A DNA stretch of 64,000 nt from Microplitis mediator (GCF_029852145.1 NC_079971.1:20211563-20275562); one strand, 5' to 3'; counted from the first letter of the stretch, positions 9,992-21,005 are shown. Numbers and translations: made by a program. The notes: generated from the letters alone by a model not told the origin.

Positions 9992-12900
9992 ATGGAATTC
10001 ATTTCGCAAATTTTTGCAGTCCAATTGCTTATGTTAATAATAACTGTAATAAATTCATATATTTTACCACATGAAGTCTTAAACCGTGATACGAAAAATG
10101 TAACACAGCTTGAGAAAGATCAAGAATTGTTTAATAGAACACGCAGAACAGCTGCCACAACAGATAAAAGTCGTCTTTGGGATAAGGGTATTATTCCCTA
10201 TGTATTTGATAATGTTTTTGCTGAATCACAAAAGAGATTAATAAAAAAAGCAATGCGAGAATGGGAGAGATCAACTTGTATAACATTCGTTAAAAGAATC
10301 CGGGGAAACCAAGCAAAGTTTTTAAAATTTACTAAATTAAATTGCGGGTATTTATAGTTGCATAGATTAATAATTTCGCTAAACATATGAAATAATCAAT
10401 TATTATTAATAATTAATGAATACTTGCAGATGTTGTTTTATGGACTCACCGATTTATCGAAACGTAAAATTAGTCAGTTTACAAAATAATAAGTGTATCA
10501 ATTTACCGATTATTCTTCATGAGTTGGGACACGCAATTGGTTTTGAACATGAACATAATCGTCCAGACCGTGATAAATATGTTGATATCATTGATGGAAA
10601 CATACATCCTGGTATTTATACGTTTGAGTTTATGTTGAAAGTGACAAATTCTGTTATAAGTTTTCCGAAACGGAAGGAAAGTAGGATATGTTCCAACCCA
10701 CGTGTATGATTGCCTTCCCCAGCTGGAATCAAGGGCTGCAAGCACGCTGATTGGGACGCCCTAACTTCCTCCCGAGTGTGAATACGATTTTTCACCAGAT
10801 CTGTACCTGAAAGTTTGAATTTTTGTCTCTGTTTGTGGAAGGACTGGCGTATGCACTAATTTTGATCATTTGTTTTCTCATAAGAGAAATAATTCTAGCG
10901 GATCCGAATTTCGGTAAATTACGGTATTTTGCGATAAAAACACCGTAATTTACGACCATTTCTGGCATTGTACCGTAATTCAGAGAAATACTTCACTTTA
11001 CGGTAAAATGTCGTAATCTTGCAGTAGATCTGCACGCTTACGGTGAAATACCGCAATTCTACCGCAAATTTGCGGTAAAATACCGCACTTTCATCTAGAA
11101 TACTATAAGATTTTTGCAAATTTATGGTGAAATACCGTAATTTACCGTAAAATCTCATCATTTGTTCTAAGATACCGCAATTTGCAGTAAAATACCGTAT
11201 TTTGCCGTAATTCTTCCGAATACTGTAAATTACTGCGATTCTCATAAGTTACCGTAATTCGGATCCGCCAGGGAAAAGAACGATTTTCTTCCCTCTAAAC
11301 AAGGTAAGAATTTAAACTTTCGGTGCAGGTCCGCCGAAATAGTAGTTTATCTATCGAGTGCGAGCGTCTTAGACTCGATTGTACTAGATAAATACATTAG
11401 TTTTTGTGACAGATATTTGAAATTTACTACATTTAGTGCCTATAAATGGCAGGTTATAAGTCCGCGTTTATTTATTTGGTAAGATTGTTTTGAGTATTTA
11501 TTGTAAATTAGAGAGAGGTCGGTAAGTGGATTAATTAAAATGATGATAAATTTTGTCACAAGATGGCTCGTTAAGTTACTTCGATATTTTTTGGTCGTTT
11601 GCTGTCGCACATGTAACCAAAAAATATTTTTTGATCCGATGATGACGTCACTATTAGAACGATTAGGTATCTTTTTTACCAGCTGTATCTTATCTAATAT
11701 TTTTAGCTGCCGGCTAAAGGCGCTAAATGTCGTAGATTTCAAGTGTCTGTCACAAAAAATATATTATTAGTAAAATAAATAAAATTGATAAATAGATTTT
11801 AATCGTTTCAAAAAGATTACGTAGACCAGTTCACAAAACTATCACATGGTGAAGTAAAGACATTCAATCAATCCTACGATTATCGTTCAGTAATGCACTA
11901 TCCCCAAGAATCATTCTCATATTTCTCAAATATGAAAACACTTATCCCAAGGGAAAAAAATGAAAATATAACTCCAGCAATCGGATACAATAATAAACTC
12001 AGTTTGGGTGATTCAGTTACAACAAATATTTTGTACCAGTGTCCCAGTAATGTTTTGTTTCATATCATGAAATATTTAAAATATGTTATCATGAGTTGCA
12101 GAACTATTTGTTTTGTTTTTTAGAATGTGGAGGAACATTATTGGGGCCTAGTGGTTTTTTTAAGTCGCCAATAAACCCGAATGGATCATTGGTTGGTTCC
12201 GAACGTTGTGAATGGCGAATAAGGGCTGCCGAAGGTGAAAAAATCGAAGTTTACATAACGGGATTGAGTATTTACGAGACTCATGATTGTGCAGTTGATT
12301 ATTTGGAAATCAAAAACGGCTATAGAACTGATGGTCAAGTGCTGGGTTCGTTTTTTCGTATAAACAAATTATGCTGTTTAAGGGGGACCACTGGTGTGAA
12401 ATTTTGAAAAAATTGATTATTTTGTTGCATATTTCGATAGTCTATAGCTTCTGGAATAAAATACAAAAATTTCAAGGCCATATCTCAAATAGTTTTTTTT
12501 AGCTACAGCCATTTGAAGATCAGCCGCTCATCAGATTTTTGCGCGAAATTTGAAATTTCTTTTAAAAACTCCGCAATTGTTAAATTTCAATTTGTTCCTT
12601 AGCCCGAAGCTCATGGTACAGAAAATGCCTTCTAGTTTATTAAACTTTTCGGATTTTTTGACATCGAGCACTGTAAAGGTCGCTATCACTGCAGTGGGAA
12701 GACTTTTTTTTGGAGCGTTGAGAGATTGTATATAACTCGCTGAATTTCAAATTTTTTGGTTCGAAAATTTCATCTTGTGTTTATTTTATATTAACAAATA
12801 TATCCTTAGAACATGAAAACATTCCATGCGGTAGTTTTCTTAACAAAAATTCCCAAAAATCATCTTTTTTTCGTGCAGTTACACTAGTGGTCCCCCTTAA

Positions 12901-13442
12901 CAATTTAATCATTGTTTGTAATATTCAAATCTTAATATATAAATTTGTTTTTTTTAGCTCGTTATTGTGGAGATAGTTATACGGCCTATGTAATTGCTAG
13001 TAATTATTTGCTAGTGACTTATGTAAAAAATAGTGACAAAAGTATTTATAATCGTTTCCTAGCTGATTACAAGACTATATGTGGAGGTGATGTTGGTCTT
13101 GAAAAAGATACACCTTTTAATTTCGAATCGACAAATTATCCTGATAAGTACCCGCCAAATAGACGGTGCATTTGGTACTTTACAGCACCAGAAAATCATC
13201 GTATAGTAATGAAGATCAATTACTTTGCTCTTGAAATGAGTGACGATTGTATAAATGATTTTCTCGAAATAAGAGACGGCAATGATGAACATGCAGTTCT
13301 TATTGGACTTTACTGCGGTGCTAAATACGTTTCTAAAGTCAATTCGACGAAAAACAAATTGTCAGTTGTATTTGGGAGTAATAACATGAAGGAACATTTC
13401 GGGTTTTCCTCTACCCTCACGGCTATTCTAATCGAAAACTAA
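9992..13442 (+). CDS. Astacin metalloprotease with two CUB domains
   Basis: Five exons: 9992-10347, 10430 to about 10659, about 11816-12046, 12124-12345 and 12958-13442. Residues 1-25 form a hydrophobic signal peptide. A prodomain follows and ends near FNRTRRTAA. The catalytic domain starts KSRLWDKGIIPYVFD. It carries the zinc signature HELGHAIGFEHEHNRPDRD and the Met-turn DYRSVMHY, all within a tolloid/BMP1-like framework (NCGCC). CUB1 begins KCGGTLLGPSGFF in exon 4 and finishes in exon 5. CUB2 begins ICGGDVGLEK. No EGF module or third CUB is present, so the protein is shorter than tolloid. The first, third and fourth introns keep phase exactly. The exon 2 donor is weak, and the second intron was placed by phase rather than consensus. 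It is predicted to be a secreted zinc endopeptidase; its substrate is unknown. Confidence 0.88.
10792..11335. mobile_element. Intronic element with ACCTGAAAGTTT ends, interrupted
   Basis: CCAGATCTGTACCTGAAAGT on the left is answered by AAACTTTCGGTGCAGGT on the right. The same sequence, without the central insertion, recurs at about 36637-36792, and its left half at about 33057-33110. Here a 0.37-kb element sits inside it. Confidence 0.6.
10898..11268. mobile_element. Nested TIR element, TTACGGTA-word family
   Basis: It begins GCGGATCCGAATT and ends AATTCGGATCCGC. The interior is an array of TTACGGTA/TACCGTAA words at both ends (for example AAATTACGGTATTTTGCG). It is inserted inside the ACCTGAAAGTTT element in the second intron of the astacin gene. 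A related word array lies at 48415-48612. Confidence 0.75.
11400..11763. mobile_element. Intronic TIR element with TTTTTGTGACAG ends
   Basis: TTTTTGTGACAGATATTTGA (from 11401) pairs with TCAAGTGTCTGTCACAAAAA at about 11739-11758, giving inverted arms of about 40 bases that also share CTACATTTAGTGCC with GGCGCTAAATGTCGTAG. No protein is encoded. It lies in the second intron of the astacin gene. Confidence 0.65.
12382..12896. mobile_element. piggyBac-like MITE with TTAA duplication
   Basis: The termini are GGGGGACCACTGGTGTG and CACTAGTGGTCCCCC. TTAA stands immediately outside each end (12378-12381 and 12897-12900), the hallmark target of piggyBac-type transposons. At 515 bp it is non-autonomous. 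It occupies most of the fourth astacin intron, so splicing should remove it. Confidence 0.8.
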
Positions 13443-13445
13443 TTT

Positions 13446-13451
13446 AATAAA
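13446..13451 (+). promoter_or_regulatory. Polyadenylation signal of the astacin gene
   Basis: AATAAA lies 3 bases past the TAA stop at 13440-13442 and is followed by a T-rich stretch. Confidence 0.55.
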
Positions 13452-13499
13452 TTACGTTTTGTACATTTCTTCGAAATCTTTATTTCAATTGTTATTTTA

Positions 13500-14655
13500 T
13501 TATATTTACAATGCGCAGTATTTGATATTGTGGGCGTATATCCCATGATTCCTAGTAATTATAATTATATAGTACTCATTCCTGTTCTGGAGGTTAATGA
13601 GAACTACGAGATCTAAGTAACCATTCCTGTCACTAAATAGTAAGAGTTCTCGCATTCTATACAGCAACAACAGCTGTGTTGAAAGGTCTGTATGCTCTTG
13701 AACTATAAACGACGACTATTTTAACAGCAACCAGTCAAATGAAACATTTACTGTCTAGCACAGCACTGGTTACTATTTAAAAAGTAATAGTACGTGTTAA
13801 GCAATGACTTACTTCTATGCTAATATGAATCTGTCATGTTAAAATATATTTTTTGTCGACTACTGCGCAGAACAGTAACCAGTACTATCTATTTCTTTCC
13901 GTGTATAGTCCGTAATTCCTCTAGAATAGTCTCTATTCTCCATACCCTTGTAGGAAAAAAAATATTGACAACGGGACCGGTCTTGGCACAATACTGGGCT
14001 ACCCAGGCTCGGCCTCCAAAGGTTGATCCGAGTTCCGACCAACGTTCAAGTAACGAGCCTCGGTTCGCCAGTCTTGGGCCAAGATTCAGCCACTACTCAA
14101 GTAACAAGCCCTGGTTTACCAGTCTAAGTAACAAATGGTACCTAAAAACCTCTGGCTTCTGTGAATAGCGTAACAGCCTAGTGGATAAGACACTTGCCTA
14201 GCAGCCATGAAGGACCAGGTTCGAGACCCAGCAAATGCAAAAAAAAATTAGTTTTATCGATCCACCTGATTTCTCTGTGTACAAATTTATTTCCATATGT
14301 TACCATCACGCACATGTCTACTAATATTTTTTTTTTTTAAATTTATTTTTAATAAGTATAGGTGCTTATTTAGCAACAGCCTTGGCACAATACTGGCTCT
14401 CGATATTGGGCCAATACTTAGATGCAGTCTTGGCACAACACTGTCACTCAATAAGTCTTGCGCCAACCCTCGACCAAGCTTGGGCCTATTGGTCTTTCCT
14501 ATAAGGATATGGGTGTCATAGTAGTACCGGACCATGTTGGCCACTGGTCGAAATTTGATGTGTTTATTTCAATTTCCGATAGATGGCCAACACGGTCTGG
14601 CGCTAATAAGACATCATAGCATTCCAAGCAAGAATAATGTCTCCGTGTACTTGTA
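13500..14655. repeat. Composite repeat region
   Basis: No gene. It contains inverted GTAACC/GGTTAC-like words (13600-13880), a right end TTTCCGTGTA at 13898-13907, then repeats of TTGGCACAATACTGG and its variants, a tRNA-derived module, and another right end CTCCGTGTA at about 14641. It looks like several truncated TIR elements joined together; complete boundaries cannot be drawn. Confidence 0.5.
14160..14240 (+). repeat. tRNA-derived SINE-like module
   Basis: CAGCCTAGTGGATAAGACAC matches an RNA polymerase III A box. GGTTCGAGACCC, 37 bases further on, matches a B box, and an A-run follows. Spacing and order fit a tRNA-related SINE head; there is no complete tRNA. A related module lies on the other strand at 20925-21005. 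Confidence 0.6.
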
Positions 14656-15228
14656 TCAAAATACTGTGTTACATTCTGGCCTTTGGAAATGAAAATGCCT
14701 GTTTTTGGAAATGATTATATTAATGATGTATGATAATAATGATTAATAAATTTTATAAAATTTATTTAGTCTTTTTTGGATTTAGTTATTTACAAACATC
14801 GATAATTATCCTGAAATTCCCAGATGCTATTATTTCGTATGTTCACTTAATCCGATGTACTTTAAATTATAAGTGATTCAGTTTTAGTGGTAGGGGATAC
14901 TCTGCTTTTAATTCTTAAGCTGATCAATTTCGGTAAAATCATTCGTAACAAATTCTTCGACAGAATAGAATGTCTTCTGTTCATGTTGTCGATTGAAGTA
15001 TATTTCAATACTTATTAATTAAAATTTATCTGTGAGTTTATTAATTAAAAAGGTTAATAATTGTTAATGTTTTTCATGAAATATTTAATGGTGACTATTT
15101 TTTTTTTTATTTATTAAAAGTGAAATTTTTTTTTTCAGTTTTCGCTTGTTGTCATTTAAGTTCGGCAAAAAAAATTTCTCTTAAAGTGTAATTAACTAAA
15201 TAATTTTTTAAATTGTAATATAATTAAA
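14656..15228. other. Intergenic region upstream of the MATH-BTB gene
   Basis: AT-rich, with no repeat or gene boundary that I can support. The promoter and 5' UTR of the downstream gene presumably lie here. Confidence 0.4.
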
Positions 15229-16032
15229 ATGAGTACTCAAGAGTCGTCGGAAGAAGGGAATTTTCGGGTATCTCACACATGGAAGTCGGTGCCTTACAAC
15301 CAAAATCACTCAGTGCGATCAGAGTATTTTTTTTTACCATACAATCTTGAAGTAAGATTTTGTATATTAGCCCATCGATTCGAAGCTTCAAACATTGCTG
15401 TTATACATATCGAAGTTTTAAAAAAATGTATGAGACCTTATGCCGAAGCCGATATTACAATCACGTTAAGTGACGGTGTTTCTAAAACTGAAGAAATTCG
15501 TGATTGGAGTGAATCTAGTAGTATATTTTGTTTTTCCAATAAAATAAACAGTAAGCAATGGCATCCAGACATAAAGTGTGATATCAATAAGTATCGATTT
15601 ATAAGTGAAGAAGAAAGGAAAAACAGTTTGAATAAAAAAAAAATTTATCCGTTACAAGATTTATTGTTTTCACCGGTTGGGAGTGATGTCAGCATAATTG
15701 TTGAAAATAGAGTTTTACATGCGCACAAATTTGTAATTAAACATTTCAGTAGTGTTTTGTGTGCTTATCTTCAATCAGTGGGTAATAATTCTAACCACAA
15801 TATTTTGCGTATAAATAATGTGAGTTTGCGTGCAATGAAAGAAATAATAACTTTTATGTATACCGGAAAATTTAAAATTGAAGATATTGCTACATGGACA
15901 CTTGTTGTAGAAGCAGCAAGAATTTACAATATTGAAAAAATACACGAATATTGTTTTCCTAAAATACTTAACTATATCGATTCAAATGACCTCGCACAAT
16001 GTTTGTTATCCGGTGATAGAATTATGGCTTGA
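15229..16032 (+). CDS. MATH-BTB (speckle-type POZ-like) protein
   Basis: A 267-residue open frame. Residues about 145-245 form a BTB/POZ domain: LLFSPVGSDVSIIVENRVLH, then AHKFVIKHFSSVL, then the helix and strand around LRAMKEIITFMYTGK. The N-terminal 120 residues have the length and some aromatic positions of a degenerate MATH domain (FRVSHTWKS, FCFSNKINS). BTB-MATH proteins of the SPOP type serve as substrate adaptors for CUL3 ubiquitin ligases, with MATH binding substrate and BTB binding CUL3. This protein is shorter than usual (about 330-370 residues) and ends soon after the BTB, with little of a BACK region. It is intronless in this window. A related broken copy lies at 21619-22347. The start is the first ATG after a long AT-rich leader. 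Confidence 0.78.
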   Translation: MSTQESSEEGNFRVSHTWKSVPYNQNHSVRSEYFFLPYNLEVRFCILAHRFEASNIAVIHIEVLKKCMRPYAEADITITLSDGVSKTEEIRDWSESSSIFCFSNKINSKQWHPDIKCDINKYRFISEEERKNSLNKKKIYPLQDLLFSPVGSDVSIIVENRVLHAHKFVIKHFSSVLCAYLQSVGNNSNHNILRINNVSLRAMKEIITFMYTGKFKIEDIATWTLVVEAARIYNIEKIHEYCFPKILNYIDSNDLAQCLLSGDRIMA

Positions 16033-16398
16033 TAAATTGTGTAAAATGTTAACTGGGTAACGTAAGTTGGTACTTTTACAGTTAAAATATTGCCTTGTTA
16101 TAGTAAAAGCTTTTTATAATTTTTAATTATAAAATAATTTATACCTTGAGGCCGTAAAAAATATCAATCATTATAAAAATATTGTATTTATCTATTGGGT
16201 AAAAAAAATTGTCTCGTATTTTGATAGTAGATATTGTTCATAAAAGTAGACAATCTCTACGTAGAGAAAAATTGAGTTGGAAAATCAACGAATTTTTATT
16301 ATGGTGACAGGCAAATTTAATACAGGAAGTTGAGTCACCAAAAAGTTATAATGCTGTGCTATAATTATTGTAAGCATCCAAAAATATTTTATACCCTA
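16033..16398. other. 3' flank of the MATH-BTB gene
   Basis: AT-rich, with no canonical AATAAA close to the stop and no other feature. Confidence 0.4.
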
Positions 16399-16670
16399 CA
16401 TAAAAAAAGGATTTTTTGTACCAAGGAATTTTTTGCAATTAATATTAAAAAAAAATTTTTCTTAGGGGTAAAAAAAATTTTTTGCCCAAAGAAATTTTCT
16501 TTCATCCCAAGAAAATATTTTCTGGCCCCAAAAAAAGTTTTTCTCGCCCAAAGAAAATTTTAGTTTTCAAATCATACTGCAAAAAATTTCTTGGTTCAAA
16601 TAAAAATTTTCTTGGAGAGAGTAAAAATTTTTTGTACCAATAAATCCTTTTTTTTCTGTGTACTATAATT
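16399..16670. mobile_element. TIR element, CCAAGAAAT-word family
   Basis: AAAAAAAGGATTTTTTGTAC on the left mirrors GTACCAATAAATCCTTTTTT on the right, which ends CTGTG before TA. The interior alternates CCAAGAAA and TTTCTTGG-like words with TTTTTT runs. A better-preserved 155-bp relative lies at 41090-41244 and a fragment at 56935-57095. Open frames on both strands are phenylalanine/lysine-rich artefacts. Confidence 0.65.
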
Positions 16671-16723
16671 CCTCTTTCAGACAAATAACTTTCATTAGAA
16701 TTTATTGACAAGTTTTAAGTGTA

Positions 16724-16836
16724 GTCATGTGGGGCAAGTGTGCGCTTTGGGTAAGTGTGTGCAAGCCCATTCATTTCGGACTGAAATGCATGGGCTTGCA
16801 CACACTTACCTATTGCGCACACTTACCTCACATGAC
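16724..16836. repeat. Near-perfect 113-bp hairpin
   Basis: About 52-base arms (from GTCATGTGGGGCAAGTGTGC at the left to its counterpart ending CACATGAC) flank a loop of about 9 bases near 16780. Only about six mismatches are visible. Each arm repeats GTAAGTGTGTGCAAG-like text. It is distinct in composition from the surrounding AT-rich DNA. It could be a tiny foldback element or a transcribed hairpin. Confidence 0.8.
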
Positions 16837-17512
16837 TCTATAAAAGGATTTGTAGCACAACATAATAATTTTTTGGCAAATCGACTTCCTGTTTCAAATA
16901 TGATTGCCATCATAATAAAGATTCGTAAATTTTATAAGTGCTTTTTTCTCCGAACAGTAATAAAATCATCATTTTTGTGCGTAATTAATTTAATTTGTCA
17001 TTCTGAAAGCTTTCTTATCATACAAAAATTTTATACAAATAAAGATAATCATTAATCATAATGATTTAATAGTTAATCTTATGGGCAATTATCTTTGGAA
17101 GTTAGTCATGATTTCATTGTTTCATTTTTAATTGATTATAACTATGTATGTATATTTATTCTCAACAGGTTCTAGAAAAAAAATATTCATAACAAATTTT
17201 ATAATGAAAATTTTGAAGCTTTTAGAAAATTTGTAAAGTATTTTTCTCTGAATTAAGACACGCTTATATATGAATAAATATACTAAATGAATGATATACT
17301 TGAATATATGTTCATTAATAAATATACTGAATCACATCTAAAATAGACTATTTTTATTATAACCCACAAAACACCTTTTGGTAGATTTTATATAGAAATC
17401 TAACTATTGTGTGTGTCCTTGTGGTGGAAATTTCATAGAATTTCGCTATAATCTGATGTAAGTAATCGATTAGGTTTAAAAAATACCATTGATTCAAAAG
17501 CTTATACATAAA
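16837..17512. other. Gene-free AT-rich region
   Basis: Nothing recognised; several short open frames have no gene-like composition. Confidence 0.4.
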
Positions 17513-17514
17513 TA

Positions 17515-17716
17515 GAGGAAAGGGAGCAAAATGGAGTACCCCCAAATTTTTTTTTAAATGTTTTTAATCATTCTAAAATAATTTTATTTTCTGTAAATAT
17601 ATGATTGAGGATTATTTTGAAGTTGTTGAATATCATTAAAAAAAAAAAGATTTAACGTATTTGAGTCCCCGAAAATTTAGTATTTTCTTAAGTACCCCAT
17701 TTTGCTTCCCCTCTCC
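17515..17716. mobile_element. Short TIR repeat, GCAAAATGG/CCATTTTGC ends
   Basis: AGGAAAGGGAGCAAAATGGA at the left pairs with CCATTTTGCTTCCCCTCTCC at the right. The matching copy in the duplicated block is at about 31118-31342. Confidence 0.6.
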
Positions 17717-18054
17717 CTTCTATATATCTGCACTAAATATAATCTAAAGCGCACACGATTAGCTTCGTTTTTCGATTTTCAATTTTTTATTTCGACAATT
17801 CCTCGAAATAGTTTGATGGCATTTAAACAAAACGAAATCGAAAATAAAGCAGTTGACATGTAAAAAAATGAGCTATTGGTCTGTTCTTATTGAAACTCGA
17901 AACAAGTTTGAGCCAATGACTCTATGGCGCGAAATGCTTCTACCGTACGCTGACCTTGAAACCTCAGCGGCATTACGCTAGTTTTACGCGGAGCTGTAAT
18001 AATTCAATTCACGTTAAAAGATCGGCGCTCAATTTTAGTTGCATGTCAGTAAAA

Positions 18055-18370
18055 AATAGTGAAAGGGTTCCATGTAATTTTGTCAGATCGCATGTCCGGA
18101 CAAAAATAATAACAATAATCGTCGCATGGATATCTGCGACTCAATGAGATAATTTTGAGCAGTGGAGGGGATATTCTCTCACTTGTGAGTGGCTCGCAGA
18201 TCCCGTCGAAAATAATAATAATAGTAATCGTGTCGGTAACCGCGAGCCAATAAAAACATATTTTGTAGGAGAGGGAGATTTTCTCGACTGTGAGTGGCTC
18301 GCAGTCACCGATACAAACTAATAACAACAATAATTACATCGGTATCTGCGATCCAATGACAATGCATTCA
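18055..18370. repeat. Repeated CCAAT/GTGAGTGGCTCGCAG module
   Basis: Two or three internal units consist of GTGAGTGGCTCGCAG, then a CGAAAATAATAATA-like stretch, then TCGGTA..GCGAGCCAAT. The module recurs at 32625-32935 and, partly, at 36330-36530. The CCAAT pentamers and less AT-rich composition resemble promoter DNA, but no transcript start can be assigned. Confidence 0.55.
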
Positions 18371-18620
18371 AAGTTGCGGGAAAAATTAATCAGCTCAGAA
18401 AAAAATAAATAACGTAGGAATTTTAAATTTATAATTAATGTTCTTTATGAAACATTTTCCATCCCAGAATCGTTCATTACATGGCTTTCGACACACCAGG
18501 AGTCTTTATTATTTTTCACCAGATATGCACCTGAACGATTAAATGTTTGTCTGCTTACGGAAAAAACGGTGCAACTAAAGCAGTTGTTACTTTCTTTTAG
18601 TGACACTTCTCTGATAGCCA

Positions 18621-19414
18621 CACGGAGAGAAAAAAATAGTTATAATTCCTATGTAGAATGGTAACCATTACTATATCACATAGAAACGAGGATTTTTTAA
18701 CGTCGAGAGTCACCGGGCAGAGTAATCCCCCCCCCCCCCCATTCTACATAGTAACGGTGGTTATGCTAGCATAGAAGTGATTACTATTCTACATTGACGA
18801 GAGAACTATGTAAATGGATATGGCTACAATGTTACCTAGTAACGTTTACGATGTTTTATTTATTTCATTTTTAGTAAATAAGGTTATGACAAAACAAATA
18901 ACTCAGGTTACTATAAATAGATATATGTAGAAATTGAATTAATCTATTGAAATAATTAAGATATTGCTCAAAATGAAATATCATTTTTTGATAACAGATA
19001 AATAATAATTAAATAAATTAAAATATTTAATAATATACTTCGCACATATACATGTAACACATACACATAGGTTACTGCGCAAACGTCCGCGCATGTTTAC
19101 TTTCTTGTCTCACTTATTAAACTGTAACGACAGCTATTCCAGCATGGGACTGAGTACCATTCTACATAGCCCTGATTCCCATGCTAGATAGCGATTTTTA
19201 CCATTTTAGTTGTTTCAATGTAACATAGTAACTGGCACATGGCACTGAAGGGCCGTTAGCCAATAAAGGAAAAAAAAAAAAAAATGTAACATAGTAATCA
19301 TTACCAGAAAAATGGTAATGAGTCCTATTCTACATAGCATTATTTACCATTTTACAAAAAATGAGTCTGGTTACTATGTAACATAGTAATCATTACTATT
19401 TTTTTCTCTCCGTG
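18621..19414. mobile_element. TIR element, GTAATGATTAC-word family, with empty site in copy B
   Basis: It begins CACGGAGAGAAAAAAATAG and ends TTTTTTCTCTCCGTG. CA stands on both sides (18619-18620 and 19415-19416). The interior repeats ATAGTAATCATTACTAT-like and CTACATAG words. The duplicated block at 33160-33175 reads GATAGCCACTTTAGC with no element and a single CA, which documents the insertion and its 2-bp duplication. Confidence 0.88.
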
Positions 19415-20154
19415 CACTTTAGCAGCAAAAGTTAAAGAATAATTTTCGGGACCAAGTTTCTGTAAATGTCTATAATATTTTGCAGTCAGAGTAGAACACA
19501 AACAGAAAGAATAAAATAAGAATCAGAGCAAGTCACGAGTATCTGATAATTTCGCCAATAATTTTAGTCAATTCTTCGGAACGGCTATCTATCATTATAC
19601 ATATAATGATAGACAGTCCTTCTAAAAAATTGAACTTGAGCCTTGAGCAGATCTTGAGCAAGCCATGCGCAACTATTTTCAACACACTGCTGGCACCAGT
19701 CGTTCTTTAGAATTGAGTTATAATCTGGCACGAATTTCTTGTGTAAAGCTTGCACTAGAATTGCTATTGAAATCTAGCTACAAGTATCTGCAGCAAGGCA
19801 CATACGTAGAAAAAGACACTAACGTTTATCAAACTTGAGACCAAGCTTATGCTCAAGCTTTGTACACAATTATTATATAGGTATAAATCTGCATACAAAC
19901 TTTTAGTACTAAATTCAAATTCAATAAAATTATTAATGTTTTAGAAAACATTGAAGACAGGTTTACGTTTTTAAAAATTTGGTGGCCCTGAAAAAGGCCA
20001 TTTAGTTTTTTGAAGATAAGGAATTTTACTTAGAGCTAGTATATTGGGTAACAGAATCGGTTCCTGTACTGACGATAAATAATTTAATAAATCCTCTAAT
20101 AATACAAAATTATTAACAAATATTCACAATTGTGATTAAATTGTCTTAGTAGAA

Positions 20155-20718
20155 TTAAGACAATTTACATTTTTTAGCAGGTGAAAAAATACCATCAGTA
20201 TCAGTATCTTTTTTACGTTTCTGACTAAAATTATCGATAGTTTCAATTGTCATATTAAGATCAACTGAAGTTGCTGGAGTCATTTGGATACTCGTACTTC
20301 CAACACAATCATCCTGCAATACTTTAGCCGCATCAGTTGAGGATGTCGACGATCCATCTCCTGAACCAGCTAATTTTTTCTTTGCTATTCTATCAAGATA
20401 CTCGCGATGGTTGATTTTTTGCCGGGTCCTAGCTTTTTGGTCTCCAGCTCCAGGCAAAATAGTTTGTTGATCGGATGAAGTAGAGCTTCTTCCTTGACAA
20501 TTGGTCGAAGTTAATTGGCCAGTCGGAGAATTTTTTAATAAACACATCACCCACTTCTTAATTCGTGATTGAATTTTATTTAAAACTTCGCTGAATTCCT
20601 TATCCATTTCAACTAACAGATCATTGATGACTTGACCATTAAGAGGCCAAAACCAAGGATTTCCATTGATGACTTCCAGAATCTTCCATTTAAACGAAAT
20701 AATACGAAAAATATGCAT
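20155..20718 (-). pseudogene. Cyclin-T retrocopy, 3' half
   Basis: A 187-residue open frame corresponds to the C-terminal part of the intact copy at 34713-35735, from KWKILEVINGNPWFWPLNGQ (end of the second cyclin fold) to the terminal SPAKKCKLS. It lacks the first cyclin box and any start with a plausible leader. It contains about 45 residues (QTILPGAGDQKARTRQKINH and onward) that are missing from the other copy. These include a segment resembling the helical region after the cyclin boxes in cyclin T, so the intact copy carries an internal deletion there. Its missing 5' half is probably 28432-29033 on the same strand, separated by a 7.7-kb insertion. Although the frame is open, no intact product can be made. 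Confidence 0.75.
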
Positions 20719-20924
20719 AGGACCAATCTTTCAGGAAATTTTGTCCTCTACAAAATTGCTCATTGCATATATATAGCTAAAGTGCACTGTTCATGAGATA
20801 CATGCATTTTAACATTTTTAAATTATTCAAAAAAAATAAAAATAATGATTATTCAATTTTAAATAAATTTATTTTGTTAGTATTATTGTATAGTCAATGA
20901 TTACTAACTCAAAATACTTTTGAA

Positions 20925-21005
20925 ATTTTACCCGTGATGGATCTCGAACTCGGGGCCGTCATGTTATGAAGCACGTCCACTGTTCACTAGGCTGACCTAT
21001 CCCAT
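20925..21005 (-). repeat. tRNA-derived SINE-like module
   Basis: On the minus strand, GGTCAGCCTAGTGAACAGT (A box) is followed by CGAGTTCGAGATCC (B box). The first part resembles the module at 14160-14240 (CAGCCTAGTG). Confidence 0.6.

Larger units (their letters stand above)
17513..20730. repeat. Duplicated block, copy A (left part)
   Basis: It aligns by eye, in the same orientation, with 31115-35140: 17513-17925 with 31115-31550, 18040-18618 with 32620-33170, 19415-19600 with 33172-33396, and 19600-20720 with 34154-35140. The copies differ by insertions: copy A alone has the 18621-19414 element, and copy B alone has the elements at 31575-32618 and 33399-34153. The block carries the 3' half of a cyclin-T retrocopy. 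Its continuation is at 28432-29215. Confidence 0.75.

Noticed and set aside
14160..14240. A functional tRNA gene
   Set aside because: A and B boxes are present but the acceptor and anticodon stems do not pair; the A-run after it and the repeat setting fit a SINE-like relic.
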